A DNA stretch of 64,000 nt, taken from positions 3,410,001 to 3,474,000 of the forward strand of contig NZ_JAUSYZ010000001.1 in NCBI RefSeq assembly GCF_030817195.1, written 5' to 3'. Under the pieces are notes generated by a model. That model saw only the letters and a list, made by a program, of their open reading frames with translations, was not told the DNA's origin and searched no databases. Positions 8,070 through 16,620 of the stretch are shown one piece after another. The position numbers were made by a program, and so were the translations under genes. The DNA is from Arthrobacter globiformis (GTDB lineage Bacteria; Actinomycetota; Actinomycetes; Actinomycetales; Micrococcaceae). Numbering within the stretch: position 1 is the first letter of the stretch; the number at the start of each line of letters is the position of its first letter.

Positions 8070-8109
8070 AGTCCAACTTTCGGACCGCAGTTCAAATGCG
8101 GGCACCCTT
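8070..8109 (-). repeat. Right terminal inverted repeat
   Basis: Read on the minus strand it starts AAGGGTGCCCGCA at 8109 and ends AAAGTTGGACT at 8070, pairing with 3341-3382. It sits 14 bases after the second orfB tail, as expected for an IS3-family right end. Confidence 0.75.
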
Positions 8110-8184
8110 TTTCTGTTGGCATTCTCGTGTCCCGCCCACCCGTTGAGGGCGTTAAATGTCAGACCCCCTTGCCAGACTGTTTTC

Positions 8185-9897
8185 ATGGACGGCTTCGGGA
8201 ATTCAGCACTGACAGCAGGAGCACCGCACGGCGGCGTTCGGCAGGCTGCCGCCTTTCCTGATGCCGCTTTCCCTTTCGAAGCGTTCCCGGAAGGCGCCAT
8301 TCCATTCGATGAGTTCGCGGACGACGGATTGCCGTGTGACGATGACCTCGACGCCGCGTTCCCGGCATCGTTTCCTGAGGACCCGTTTCCCGAGGCCCTC
8401 TATGCGGACGTTCTGTTCGCCGATGGCGCCGCCACGAACGCAGCCACCGGCACTGATGGGCGCGGGCCCGGTAGCCGGCGGCCGGCTTTGGCGGACCGGG
8501 TCGCGGCGGCAACGGCCCTTCTGCGGGCCGATCTCAGCGCCGACAATGCCGGGCTGATCGACCAGACGCACGCGTACGAGAACGTCAAGAACATGCTTGC
8601 CGGGCAGCAGGCGAGGCTTGCCGTGACCTTCGAGGCCCGGCACAGCCAGGAGCACGCCCACCGGGTGACACTGACCGCCGAGGATCTGGGCAAAGACCGC
8701 AGCAATGACCGGGGCCCGGGCGCGGCCGAGCAGATCGCCCTGGCCCGGGGTGAGTCCCCGCACCGCGGCGGCCGGCTGCTCGGCACAGCCAAGGCCCTGG
8801 TGCAGATGCCCCACACCCTGGCCGCCCTGGACACCGGACAGCTCAACGAAGAGCGCGCCATGCACATCGTGAAGGAGACCGCCTGCCTGAGTGCGGCCGA
8901 CCGGACCGCCGTCGACGAGGAACTCGCCGCCGACACCGGAACCTTCACCGGCGCCGGGACCCGCACCGTCATCGGCGCGGCCCGGGCCGCCGCCACCCGC
9001 AAGGACCCCCGCTCCGTCGCCCAACGGGCCAGCCACGCCGCGTCCGAGCGGACCGTCAGCCTCCGCCCGGCGCCGGACACCATGACGTACCTGACCGCGC
9101 TGCTCCCCGTCCACCAGGGCGTCGCCGTCTACGCGGCCCTGACCCGGCACGCCGACACCCTCCACGCCGCCGGGGACCCGCGCTCCCGCGACCAAATCAA
9201 AGCCGACACCCTCGTCGAACGCACCACCGGCACCCCCGGCGGCATCACCGGCATCGAGATCAACCTCGTCATGACCGACCGCACCCTCCTCCAGGACGAC
9301 ACCGAACCCGCCCGGATCCCCGGCTACGGCACCGTCTCCGCGGACTGGGCACGGAACCTCATCAGCCAGGAACAATCACCGGAGCATGGACAGGAACCTG
9401 GACAAGAACCCCGGGCTGGTGGCTCAAACGCGTCCGACTCAAACACCAGCCAGAAGGACCCGCTGAAAGAACTCAATACCTGGATCCGCCGGCTCTACAC
9501 CGCCCCCGGAACCGGCGACCTCGTCGCCATGGACTCGCGACGGCGGCTGTTCCCGGCGCCGCTGCGCCGCTTTATCCAGATCCGCGACGACACCTGCCGC
9601 ACCCCCTACTGCGACGCCCCCATCCGCCACCACGACCACATCATCCCCTGGCACAACGACGGCCCAACCTCGTTGAGTAACAGCGCAGGACTGTGCGAAG
9701 CATGCAACCACACCAAGGAACTCCCCGGCTGGAAAGCAAGACCCAGACCGGGCCCTCGGCACACCATCGAACTCACCACACCCACCGGCCACACCTACTA
9801 CTCCACCGCACCGCCACTGCCAGGATCTGGACTGGCCGAATCTGGACTGGCCGGAACGCTCACCGGCGTCCCGATTGTGCCAGGAGTCATGGGCTAA
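8185..9897 (+). CDS. DUF222 / HNH endonuclease-domain protein
   Basis: 570-residue member of the DUF222-HNH family that is present in many copies in Arthrobacter relatives. The N-terminal ~90 residues are low-complexity, followed by the helical DUF222 region. Near the C-terminus is an HNH motif: CRTPYCDAPIRHHDHIIPWH, then LCEACNHTKELPGW. The role is unproven; HNH suggests DNA cleavage, and multicopy spread suggests association with mobile DNA. The ATG at 8185 lies 75 bases from the outer edge of the IS end and has no good ribosome binding site, so the true start could be slightly downstream. It shows no lesions. Confidence 0.85.
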   Translation: MDGFGNSALTAGAPHGGVRQAAAFPDAAFPFEAFPEGAIPFDEFADDGLPCDDDLDAAFPASFPEDPFPEALYADVLFADGAATNAATGTDGRGPGSRRPALADRVAAATALLRADLSADNAGLIDQTHAYENVKNMLAGQQARLAVTFEARHSQEHAHRVTLTAEDLGKDRSNDRGPGAAEQIALARGESPHRGGRLLGTAKALVQMPHTLAALDTGQLNEERAMHIVKETACLSAADRTAVDEELAADTGTFTGAGTRTVIGAARAAATRKDPRSVAQRASHAASERTVSLRPAPDTMTYLTALLPVHQGVAVYAALTRHADTLHAAGDPRSRDQIKADTLVERTTGTPGGITGIEINLVMTDRTLLQDDTEPARIPGYGTVSADWARNLISQEQSPEHGQEPGQEPRAGGSNASDSNTSQKDPLKELNTWIRRLYTAPGTGDLVAMDSRRRLFPAPLRRFIQIRDDTCRTPYCDAPIRHHDHIIPWHNDGPTSLSNSAGLCEACNHTKELPGWKARPRPGPRHTIELTTPTGHTYYSTAPPLPGSGLAESGLAGTLTGVPIVPGVMG

Positions 9898-9938
9898 TGG
9901 TCTGCGAGCGCTGATGCCTGCGCGCGCCGCGCCTGTGA

Positions 9939-9951
9939 GACACTCGGTGTC
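9939..9951. promoter_or_regulatory. Second copy of the TetR operator core at the rnz start
   Basis: GACACTCGGTGTC here is the same palindrome core as in the tetR/Hsp31 operator; 14 consecutive bases (GACACTCGGTGTCA) are shared with its minus strand. It directly abuts the rnz ATG. Whether TetR binds here is inference. Confidence 0.35.
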
Positions 9952-10845
9952 ATGCGCGAACTCGTCGTCCTTGGAACCGCATCGCAGGTGCCGACGCGGA
10001 CGCGCAACCACAACGGATACCTGCTGAGGTGGGATGGCGAGGGCCTCCTCTTCGACCCCGGCGAGGGCACCCAGCGGCAGATGATTCATGCAGGTGTTTC
10101 CGCCAACCAGATCACCCGCATCTGCCTGACCCATGTTCACGGTGACCATTGCTACGGGCTTCCCGGCGTGCTCTCCCGCATGGCCCTGGACGGCGTGAAG
10201 CACCCGGTTCACCTGCACTATCCGGCTTCCGGAGAGGACGTTGTCCGGGCGCTCGTCTCTGTGGCCTCGCCCGGCATTGATCTTCGCCTGCAACCCCACT
10301 CGGGTGCCGGGGAAATCGCCCCGGGGCTCGAAGTGCGGCCCTTGCGCCACCGCATTGAGACCTATGGCTACCGGCTGACCGAGCCGGATGGCCGGACCAT
10401 GCTGCCGGGGCGGCTGGCGGCGGCGGGGATCACGGGCCCTGACGCGGGCCGTCTGCAGCGGGAAGGAGTCCTGCGCGGTGTGCGGCTTGAGGACGTCAGC
10501 ATTCCGCGCGCCGGCCAGGGCTTCGCCTTCATCATGGACACCGCCCCGTGCGAGGGGGCCGAGGGTCTGGCCGACGGCGTCGACCTCCTCGTCACGGAAT
10601 CCACCTTCAGTGATGACGACGCCGCTTTGGCGGCGCAGTACGCACACCTCACTGCCGGGCAGGCCGGGGATCTGGCCGCCAACGGTGGCGCCGGAACGCT
10701 GGTCCTCACCCACTTTTCCTCCCGGTACGGCGACGTGGAGTTCCTGGCCCAACAGGCACGGGCCCGCTCAGGAGGGACCGCCGTCGTACCTGCCAATGAC
10801 CTGGACCGGATAAGCCTTCCCAAGCGGCAGCGGCCGCCGTCCTGA
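9952..10845 (+). CDS. rnz: Ribonuclease Z (tRNA 3' processing endonuclease, short form)
   Basis: Zinc-dependent metallo-beta-lactamase-fold nuclease that trims the 3' trailer of tRNA precursors lacking an encoded CCA. 297 residues, the usual short-form length. The N-terminal RELVVLGTASQVPTRTRNHN and the zinc motif THVHGDHCYGLPG (HxHxDH) are diagnostic. Later residues include the MDTAPCE Asp and a TESTF segment, and LTHFSSRY supplies the final His. The ATG at 9952 is preceded by a palindrome rather than a strong ribosome binding site. The gene is followed 45 bases later by rlmC in the same direction. Confidence 0.9.
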   Translation: MRELVVLGTASQVPTRTRNHNGYLLRWDGEGLLFDPGEGTQRQMIHAGVSANQITRICLTHVHGDHCYGLPGVLSRMALDGVKHPVHLHYPASGEDVVRALVSVASPGIDLRLQPHSGAGEIAPGLEVRPLRHRIETYGYRLTEPDGRTMLPGRLAAAGITGPDAGRLQREGVLRGVRLEDVSIPRAGQGFAFIMDTAPCEGAEGLADGVDLLVTESTFSDDDAALAAQYAHLTAGQAGDLAANGGAGTLVLTHFSSRYGDVEFLAQQARARSGGTAVVPANDLDRISLPKRQRPPS

Positions 10846-10890
10846 CCTGCGGCCAGAAGAAGCCTGCAGAAAAAGTAGAATTAACCAGAC

Positions 10891-12015
10891 ATGCAATGTT
10901 CCTACTTCGATGCCGCCCGCTGCCTCTCCTGCACCCACATGGGCAGGCCCTACGATGAGCAGCTGGCCGGCAAGCAGCTGCACTGCCAGACGCTCCTCTC
11001 CGACCACGCGTCCCTAGAGTGGCTGCCGCCTGTGGCGAGCCGCGAATCCGGCTTCCGCAACAAGGCCAAAATGGTGGTGGGCGGAACGGCCAAAAACCCC
11101 ACTATCGGGATCCTTGACGCCGAGGGCCGCGGCGTGGACCTGCGCGAATGCGGCGTCTGCTCACCCGGGCTCCTCGCCTGCTTTGCGGTCCTGGCGGCCT
11201 TCATTAGCCGGGCACACCTGACGCCCTACGATGTCCCGCGGCGCAGCGGCGAGCTCAAGCACCTCATCATCACGGAGTCGCCCGACGGCGAGATCATGCT
11301 GCGTCTGGTCCTGCGTTCGGAAAAACTGGTGCCGCGCATCCGGCAGCACCTCCCCACCCTTCTGGCCGCCCTGCCGCAGGTGAAGGTTGTCTCGGTCAAC
11401 CTGCACCCGGAACACAAGGCTGTCCTGGAAGGCGACCGCGAGATTCTGCTCACCGGGCAGTCCACGCTGCGGATGCGCGTCAATGACCTCGACCTCCACC
11501 TCCGGCCGGAGAGCTTCTTCCAGACGAACAGCGACATGGCGGCGGCGCTGTACCGGCAGGGACGCGAGTGGGTCAACGAACTGGCGCCGGCGTCGGTCTG
11601 GGACCTGTACTGCGGCGTCGGCGGTTTTGCCCTGCACTGCGCTGACCCATCCCGCGACGTCACCGGCATCGAAACCAGCCGCGAAGCCATCGTTTCGGCC
11701 AGACTCAGCAGCAACGAGGCAGGCCTGCAGCGCATGAACTTCCAGGCGGGCGACGCCACCGCCTTTGCTGTCGCCGCGGACCAGGCGCCCGAACTGGTTA
11801 TCGTCAACCCGCCGCGGCGCGGCATCGGCAAGGAACTGTGCGGCTGGCTGGAATCGTCCTCCGTGCAGCACGTGGTGTACTCCAGTTGCAATGCACAGTC
11901 ACTGGCCCGTGACCTGGCGGCGCTCCCCTCGTTCACCGCCCGACGGGCACGGGTGCTGGACATGTTCCCGCAGACCACACACTACGAAGTGATGGTGCTG
12001 CTCGAGCGGCCCTAG
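10891..12015 (+). CDS. rlmC: 23S rRNA (uracil(747)-C5)-methyltransferase RlmC
   Basis: SAM-dependent enzyme that methylates U747 of 23S rRNA and carries an iron-sulfur cluster. The N-terminus MQCSYFDAARCLSC gives Cys 3, 11 and 14, and ECGVC at about 87-90 supplies the fourth cluster ligand. The Rossmann motif is VWDLYCGVGGFAL. NPPRRGIGKEL and YSSCNAQSLARDL hold the catalytic loop and nucleophilic Cys. Length 374 residues is normal. It follows rnz by 45 bases and may be cotranscribed with it. Confidence 0.9.
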   Translation: MQCSYFDAARCLSCTHMGRPYDEQLAGKQLHCQTLLSDHASLEWLPPVASRESGFRNKAKMVVGGTAKNPTIGILDAEGRGVDLRECGVCSPGLLACFAVLAAFISRAHLTPYDVPRRSGELKHLIITESPDGEIMLRLVLRSEKLVPRIRQHLPTLLAALPQVKVVSVNLHPEHKAVLEGDREILLTGQSTLRMRVNDLDLHLRPESFFQTNSDMAAALYRQGREWVNELAPASVWDLYCGVGGFALHCADPSRDVTGIETSREAIVSARLSSNEAGLQRMNFQAGDATAFAVAADQAPELVIVNPPRRGIGKELCGWLESSSVQHVVYSSCNAQSLARDLAALPSFTARRARVLDMFPQTTHYEVMVLLERP

Positions 12016-12160
12016 CCGGTCCGCATTCTTGATCCGAACATCGGCAAAAGTTTCTCCGGTCTTGAGGTCCCCGCGGGAAAGTGTCAGGTAAGCCGCGCAG
12101 CAAGGTCGCGGCACCGACCGATGGGCGGGGCATGCAGGGGACAGCAGCAGGCGGTGGGAA

Positions 12161-12547
12161 GTGACCGGCCCAGACGACATCCCTGTCCTGGACGCCGGTC
12201 CTCTGCAGGTCCTTTCCGCCGAAGTGGGCCCCGCTTTCGCAGAGGCCTTCATCGATGACTACCTGCAGATGTTGCCGGAGCGGGCGTCGAAGATCCTCCG
12301 CGCACTGGCCGGCGGTGACCCGCGGATGGCGGCTGACGCCGTCGTGAGCCTGAGGGCGACGTCGGCCATGGCGGGAGCGCTGCGGCTGGAGCGGTGCTGC
12401 AAGGAACTGGAATCACGCATCCGGCGCGGGCAGCGGCTGGAGCCCGACGCGGTCAGGGCAGTGCTGTACGCGAACATCCGGCTACTCGTGCGTGAAGCCG
12501 GACGCCAGGGGTACCTCCCGCAGTCCAGGCCCAAGGGCCAGGACTAA
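12161..12547 (+). CDS. Hpt-like helical protein lacking the phospho-accepting histidine
   Basis: 128-residue protein of the histidine-phosphotransfer (Hpt) four-helix type: FIDDYLQMLPERASKILRAL, then SLRATSAMAGALRLERCCKELE. The Hpt signature AHSLKGSS reads VVSLRATS here, so Val 62 replaces the histidine and phosphotransfer by the usual route is not possible. It may act as a binding partner or signal sink. The start is GTG at 12161, preceded by a weak GGGAA. It stands alone between rlmC and doxX with no kinase or response regulator nearby. Confidence 0.7.
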   Translation: MTGPDDIPVLDAGPLQVLSAEVGPAFAEAFIDDYLQMLPERASKILRALAGGDPRMAADAVVSLRATSAMAGALRLERCCKELESRIRRGQRLEPDAVRAVLYANIRLLVREAGRQGYLPQSRPKGQD

Positions 12548-12677
12548 GGACGACGGCGGGTACCCGGCGCACCGGACCAAAATCCCCCGAATCCCCGACC
12601 TCCCGCGGACATAGAATCGTCGGACAAGATCGCCTGAAGAGCAGCCGACCGGCTGAACCGTTTACAGGAGGATTCGC

Positions 12678-13319
12678 ATGAGCCGCACGAGCACCAGCCC
12701 ACTCGCCCCAGTGGCCGCCACAGCAGCACAAACCATCTTCCGCGTGGGCCTGGGCGGTGTCCTCATTGCCCACGGCACCCAGAAGCTCTTCGGCTGGTTC
12801 GGTGGCGGCGGGATCGAGGGCACCAGCAAGGGCATGCACGCCATGGGGTTCCGGCCCGCGAAGCCCAGTGCGGTCCTCGCCGGCCTCGGCGAAGCGGGCG
12901 CCGGCCTGGCTCTGGCGCTTGGACTTGGCACTCCGGCCGCCGGGGCAGCTGCCGCGACCACCATGGGTGTTGCGGCCAGCGTGCACGCCCCCAACGGGTT
13001 TTTCGCCACCGAAGGCGGCCTTGAATACCCGGCCGTCCTGGGACTTGCCGCAGCATCCTTCACGATCGGAGGGCCGGGCAGCCTCTCCCTCGACTCCGTC
13101 ACCGGCCACGTCCTGGACCGCCCCTGGATGCGGGCCGTGGCCCTGGCCGTCATTCCGACGGCCATTGCCATCCAGGTGTACCGCCGGCAAAAGGCCCTGG
13201 CCCACGACGCGTCCGGCCCGGACGCGAGCAGCACGGGCACGGACACAGGCAGCGCCGCGAGCGCGGACAGCACGAGCTCGGCGACCGAGGGTCAGCCAAC
13301 CGTTAGACGTACTTCTTGA
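12678..13319 (+). CDS. DoxX family membrane protein
   Basis: 213-residue integral membrane protein with four predicted helices. The N-terminal helix contains FRVGLGGVLIAHGTQKLFGW, typical of DoxX, followed by GFRPAKPSAVLAGLGEAGAG. The last ~50 residues are hydrophilic and Ser/Asp-rich. DoxX proteins occur in thiol-redox and oxidative-stress settings in actinobacteria, but the function here is unproven. A clear AGGAGG (12666-12671) precedes the ATG. Its 3' end overlaps the convergent dienelactone hydrolase gene by 17 bases. Confidence 0.87.
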   Translation: MSRTSTSPLAPVAATAAQTIFRVGLGGVLIAHGTQKLFGWFGGGGIEGTSKGMHAMGFRPAKPSAVLAGLGEAGAGLALALGLGTPAAGAAAATTMGVAASVHAPNGFFATEGGLEYPAVLGLAAASFTIGGPGSLSLDSVTGHVLDRPWMRAVALAVIPTAIAIQVYRRQKALAHDASGPDASSTGTDTGSAASADSTSSATEGQPTVRRTS

Positions 13320-14277
13320 ACCAGGCCAGTGTGTCGTTCCAGGCGGCAGTTGCCTGTTGCTCGTTGTAGCGTTCGCCGGTGTCGTTGTGGAAGGCGTGGT
13401 CGACGCCGGGATAGACCTTGAGCTGGTTGCGCACGCCCGTAGCCGCCAGGGCATCCCGGAGTTGCGGCATGGGGCCGGTGATCCGGTCGTCCAGTTCTGC
13501 GTAGACACCAAACACCGCAGGCTTGATGGACGGCACCCTGTCCAGATCGGGCGCCGGACCGTAGAAGGCCGACGTCGCTTTGAGGCCGGTTATCTCTACC
13601 GCCGACTGCCAGGTGATGCCCCCGCCGAAGCAGTAGCCGGTCATGGCAATGCGGTCCTGCTCCACGAAGTCCTGCTTCTGCAGGTAGTCGAATCCCGCGG
13701 CGAAGTCCGCAACGTGCCGCTGGGCGCCCGCCTGCGTCAAGGCTCCCGGAACGGCATCGCGGTCCAGGCTCGCGGTGCCGCCTTCCCTGCTCAGGAGGTC
13801 GATCGCCAGGGCCGCGTAGCCTTCCTTCGCGAAGCGCCGGGCCACGTCCTGGATATGGGGTGTCAGGCCGCGGTTCTCGTGGCAGACCAGGACGGCGGGG
13901 CCGGGCTTCCCGCCTTCGGGCCTGGCGAGGTACCCACTGATCTCGGTGCCGCCCGACGGGAACTTCACTGTCGACGTCGTAATTCCGGCCGCCCCCTCGG
14001 GGACGGACAGCGGGCTCTTCGCGCCCGGAACGGCGCCTCCGGAGGCGGTGCCGGTGGCGGAGCCCGACGTCGGGGTGGGAGTGGGCATGGGGTCGGTGCT
14101 GCGCGGAACTTCCTGGGGTGTGCACCCAACCAGGAGCATGGCGGCGGACGCGGCAGCCATGCTGCCGGTGATGAACGCGACCCGGCGTGTGAAGGTGTGC
14201 TGGCTCATGGCCCCGGCACGGTAGTCGTCGAAGAATTCCTCGATCAGGTACTTCTCAAACTTGCCAAGCTGGGTCAT
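13303..14277 (-). CDS. Exported dienelactone-hydrolase-family protein (lipoprotein)
   Basis: Alpha/beta hydrolase of the dienelactone hydrolase family. The nucleophile is Cys in GYCFGGG, with the acid in AELDDR and His in GVDHAFHND completing the triad. The N-terminus has an extra cytosolic stretch and then TFTRRVAFITGSMAAASAAM leading to LLVGC, a twin-arginine-like lipoprotein signal, so the enzyme is probably anchored outside the membrane. A Pro/Thr-rich linker follows. AGGAGG five bases before the ATG at 14275-14277 decides the start over the GTG one codon earlier. The substrate is unknown. Confidence 0.85.
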   Translation of the reverse strand: MTQLGKFEKYLIEEFFDDYRAGAMSQHTFTRRVAFITGSMAAASAAMLLVGCTPQEVPRSTDPMPTPTPTSGSATGTASGGAVPGAKSPLSVPEGAAGITTSTVKFPSGGTEISGYLARPEGGKPGPAVLVCHENRGLTPHIQDVARRFAKEGYAALAIDLLSREGGTASLDRDAVPGALTQAGAQRHVADFAAGFDYLQKQDFVEQDRIAMTGYCFGGGITWQSAVEITGLKATSAFYGPAPDLDRVPSIKPAVFGVYAELDDRITGPMPQLRDALAATGVRNQLKVYPGVDHAFHNDTGERYNEQQATAAWNDTLAWFKKYV

Positions 14278-14359
14278 CACGGCCTCCTGGAGTTTTTGCC
14301 GCTTATCCTCCTCTGAACGCCAACGTCAGACAAGGCGCCGGCTGGCAACCCGCTGCCTG

Positions 14360-14872
14360 CTAGCCCTGTACGCCGCCTTTCAGGCCCTTGGCGTAGGCGG
14401 CCTGCCCCGCGTGCTGAAGGCAGTCCGCAATTGTGCTGACCAGCCGGACGCCGAAGGTGACCGGCGGGTCCCAGCGGGTATCGACGACGCGGTCAAGGTC
14501 GTCGTCGCTGAGCGTGCTTAGAACGTCCGTGGTCTGTCGGTGGACCGCCTCGTAGTACTCAGCGAGCAGCTCCCGCGGGGCCCTCACGGCGTCGACCTGG
14601 TCCGACGAATGGCCGTAGCCGGTGTCCCGTTCGGGAAGCGGCAGGCCGAATCTGCCGGCAAAGCCCTGCGAGGCCCAGACCTGTGGCAGCCCGGCTGCGG
14701 AGGCAACCTGCGTGTCCTCTATTCGACTGAGGTGCCAGATGAGCCAGGCAATGGAGTTGCCGTTACCGGCGGGCCGGCGGACCAGGCTCGCGTCGTCGAG
14801 CCCTTCGAGCGTGGCATCCACGATTTCGCGGATGCGGCCAAAGGCGTCCAGCAACAGGTCGTTGGTTTTCAA
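14360..14872 (-). CDS. DinB-family (DUF664) protein, possible mycothiol-dependent transferase
   Basis: 170-residue four-helix-bundle protein. Family features include NSIAWLIWHLSRIEDTQV, with the first metal His, and a late LVSTIADCLQHAGQ holding the further His; together they would bind the metal. DinB/DUF664 proteins of actinobacteria are often thiol (mycothiol) S-transferases, which is the likely but unproven role. The start is TTG at 14870-14872 with AAGGGG about five bases before it. That site follows directly on the stop of the repaired aldo/keto reductase frame, so the two form an operon. Confidence 0.75.
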   Translation of the reverse strand: MKTNDLLLDAFGRIREIVDATLEGLDDASLVRRPAGNGNSIAWLIWHLSRIEDTQVASAAGLPQVWASQGFAGRFGLPLPERDTGYGHSSDQVDAVRAPRELLAEYYEAVHRQTTDVLSTLSDDDLDRVVDTRWDPPVTFGVRLVSTIADCLQHAGQAAYAKGLKGGVQG

Positions 14873-14881
14873 GGGGTCCCC

Positions 14882-15722
14882 TTACATTTGGCTGTGGGCG
14901 GCGACGGCAGGATCAGAACCGATGCGGGCACCGGCTTCAAGGGCTGTGATGTCGGCCATTTCGGCGGGTGTCAGTACGACGCCGACGGCCGCCAGGTTGT
15001 CCCCTCATCCGGCCGCTGTTGGCTGACTTGGGAATGACGATGCTGCCCTGGGCGAGGTGCCAGGCCAGCACAACCTGGGCAGGGGTGACGCCGTACTTGT
15101 CGGCTGCGGATGTCACCGCCGCAGCATCCAGATCAGCACCCTGGCCCAGGGGGCTGTACGCCTCCACGGCAATGCCCAGGGAGCGGCTCTTCGCCGCGAG
15201 TTCAGGCTGCTGGAAAGTGGGGTGCAGCTCAAACTGGTTGACCGCCGGAACAACGTCCGCCGACTGGAGGAGCGTATCCAGGTGCTCCGCCAGGAAGTTT
15301 GACACGCCGATCGCGCGGATCTCGCCGCTTGCATGCAGCTCCTCCATCGCTTTCCATGCCTCGGTGAAAAGGTTCCGGGACGGCACCGGCCAGTGGATCA
15401 GGTACAGGTCAACATAGTCGACGCCCAATTCACGGCGGCTGTTCCGGAAGGCTTCCCGGGCCGTGCCCTGCTCGCCGTTGCGCAGCTTGGTGGTGAGAAA
15501 GATGTCCTCACGGCGGATCCCAGAGGCAGCAATGGCGGCGCCGACGGCGGCCTCGTTGCCGTATGCCGCCGCGGTGTCGATGTGGCGATAGCCGGCTTCC
15601 AAGGCGTCCTCGACAATGCGCTGGGTCTCTTCCGGCGGAACCTGGAAGACACCGAAGCCAAGCTGCGGGATCTGGACACCATTGTTCAGGGTGACATTGG
15701 GTACGGCTTGGTGTGGCGTCAT
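14882..15722 (-). pseudogene. Aldo/keto reductase with a 1-base frameshift near the C-terminus
   Basis: NADPH-dependent aldehyde or ketone reductase of the AKR superfamily: GFGVFQVPPEETQRIVEDAL, GYRHIDTAAAYGNE (catalytic Asp/Tyr), Lys in TTKLRNGEQ, YLIHWP and the cofactor segment IVIPKSANS. After SGRMRG the frame derails: a run of four C at 15001-15004 (plus strand) carries one base too many. Removing it restores RMRDNLAAVGVVLTPAEMAD and an ending AAHSQM with TAA at 14882-14884, giving about 279 residues, the normal size. As written, the protein would end at 14937 with a wrong tail. This is either a recent mutation in a homopolymer or a sequencing error. GGAAG supports the ATG at 15720-15722. 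Confidence 0.85.
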
Positions 15723-16093
15723 CAGATTCTTCCGTTGCTGGGGCGGGTCGTCCTAAGTATGCCTGCCACCGGGCCGGCAGCGGAGCAACCTAAGGGTGAG
15801 CGGGCCACCTGGACCATTGGTATGACTTCGGGAAGTCATGCGCCCAACACGGCCAGCGCAATAGCCCAGGTTGTTCTCTGCCGTTTCGGGCCCGCTCACA
15901 GATAGTGGCCCCGGGACCATTTCACATCACGACGCCGACCGGGCGCCAGCGGTTTTGGGCGCGGGACCATTCATCCCTCGGACGCCAGACAGATGGCGCC
16001 TTCCGGCGTGAACCAGCCGGGACTACGATTTTGCCTGTCGTACCCGCCAACCGGCACCGGTTCGGGAGGCCAGAGCACATAAGGGGAAGCGCG
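15723..16093. other. Intergenic region between divergent aldo/keto reductase and DUF2087 genes
   Basis: About 370 bases. It should contain both promoters, but I found no clear -35/-10 pair and no structured RNA. AAGGGG at 16081-16086 is the ribosome binding site of the following gene. A plus-strand frame is open from 15905, but its N-terminal part does not look like protein of a known family. Confidence 0.3.
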
Positions 16094-16618
16094 GTGAGCA
16101 GGGAGACCAGACAGAGCGGGCCGCATTGGCGGCGGGTGATGGCGGCTCTCGCCAACCGTGACGCGCGGACCGCCTACGCACAAATCGTGCTGGGAGCCGG
16201 TCCCGGCGCCGCTTCGTCGGCTCCGGCCGGCCAACGGCGCGACCGGGCCATCGCCGCCCTGCTCGACGCAGGCCTTGTGGAACGGACCGCCGGCAATGAA
16301 CTGGAGGCTTCCGAGTCGATCTTCCGCGACCTTCTCACGCAGCAGCCCAAACGCCAGCCGCAGACTGGAGTGGCCCGGTTCATGCGTCTTGGCCGGATCG
16401 ACAGGTATCCGGCCAACCAGGCAGAACGGCGGGAACTCCTGGCCTGGATCGCCGGCGAGACCTTCGAGCCGGGCGAGGAGCTCAGTGAACGGAAGGTCAA
16501 CGAACGGCTCCTGAGCTACACCGACGATGTGGTGCTGCTGCGCCGGTACATGATCGATTTCGGGGTGCTGGAGCGGACGCCGTCGGGATCCTCCTACTTT
16601 CGCCCGAAAGACGGATAG
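16094..16618 (+). CDS. DUF2087-domain protein (putative regulator)
   Basis: 174 residues. The C-terminal ~75 residues (RIDRYPANQAERRELLAWIA, then ELSERKVNERLLSYTDDVVL and RRYMIDFGVLERTPSGSSYF) are a typical DUF2087 domain, a winged-helix-like fold found in putative transcription regulators. The N-terminal part (WRRVMAALANRDARTAYAQI) looks like a second helical DNA-binding-type segment. The GTG at 16094 is chosen because AAGGGG precedes it and the longer upstream frame lacks family similarity. It is convergent with the ChaB gene, only two bases between stops. The target is unknown. Confidence 0.75.
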   Translation: MSRETRQSGPHWRRVMAALANRDARTAYAQIVLGAGPGAASSAPAGQRRDRAIAALLDAGLVERTAGNELEASESIFRDLLTQQPKRQPQTGVARFMRLGRIDRYPANQAERRELLAWIAGETFEPGEELSERKVNERLLSYTDDVVLLRRYMIDFGVLERTPSGSSYFRPKDG

Positions 16619-16620
16619 GC

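Larger units (their letters stand above)
3341..8109 (+). mobile_element. IS3-family-bounded segment carrying tetR / Hsp31-like / SDR cargo
   Basis: The segment starts and ends with inverted repeats (3341-3382 and 8070-8109) that begin AAGGGTGCCCGCA and finish AGTTGGACT. A damaged IS3-type orfA/orfB pair follows the left repeat (3417-4621). A second copy of the last 11 codons of orfB plus the right repeat sit at 8020-8109 in the same orientation. Between them lie a three-helix-bundle pseudogene, tetR, an Hsp31-like gene and an SDR gene. This arrangement fits two direct IS copies that once flanked the cargo, the left copy having lost its right end and the right copy nearly everything but its end. 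No target duplication was recognised. The transposase looks inactive, so the segment is probably immobile now. Confidence 0.7.

Noticed and set aside
8185..9897. DUF222-HNH gene as cargo of the IS segment
   Set aside because: It lies outside the right inverted repeat; nearness alone does not show that it moved with the segment.
12757..14316. 519-codon plus-strand frame over doxX and the hydrolase
   Set aside because: It runs through two well-supported genes in other frames and has no protein-like segments.
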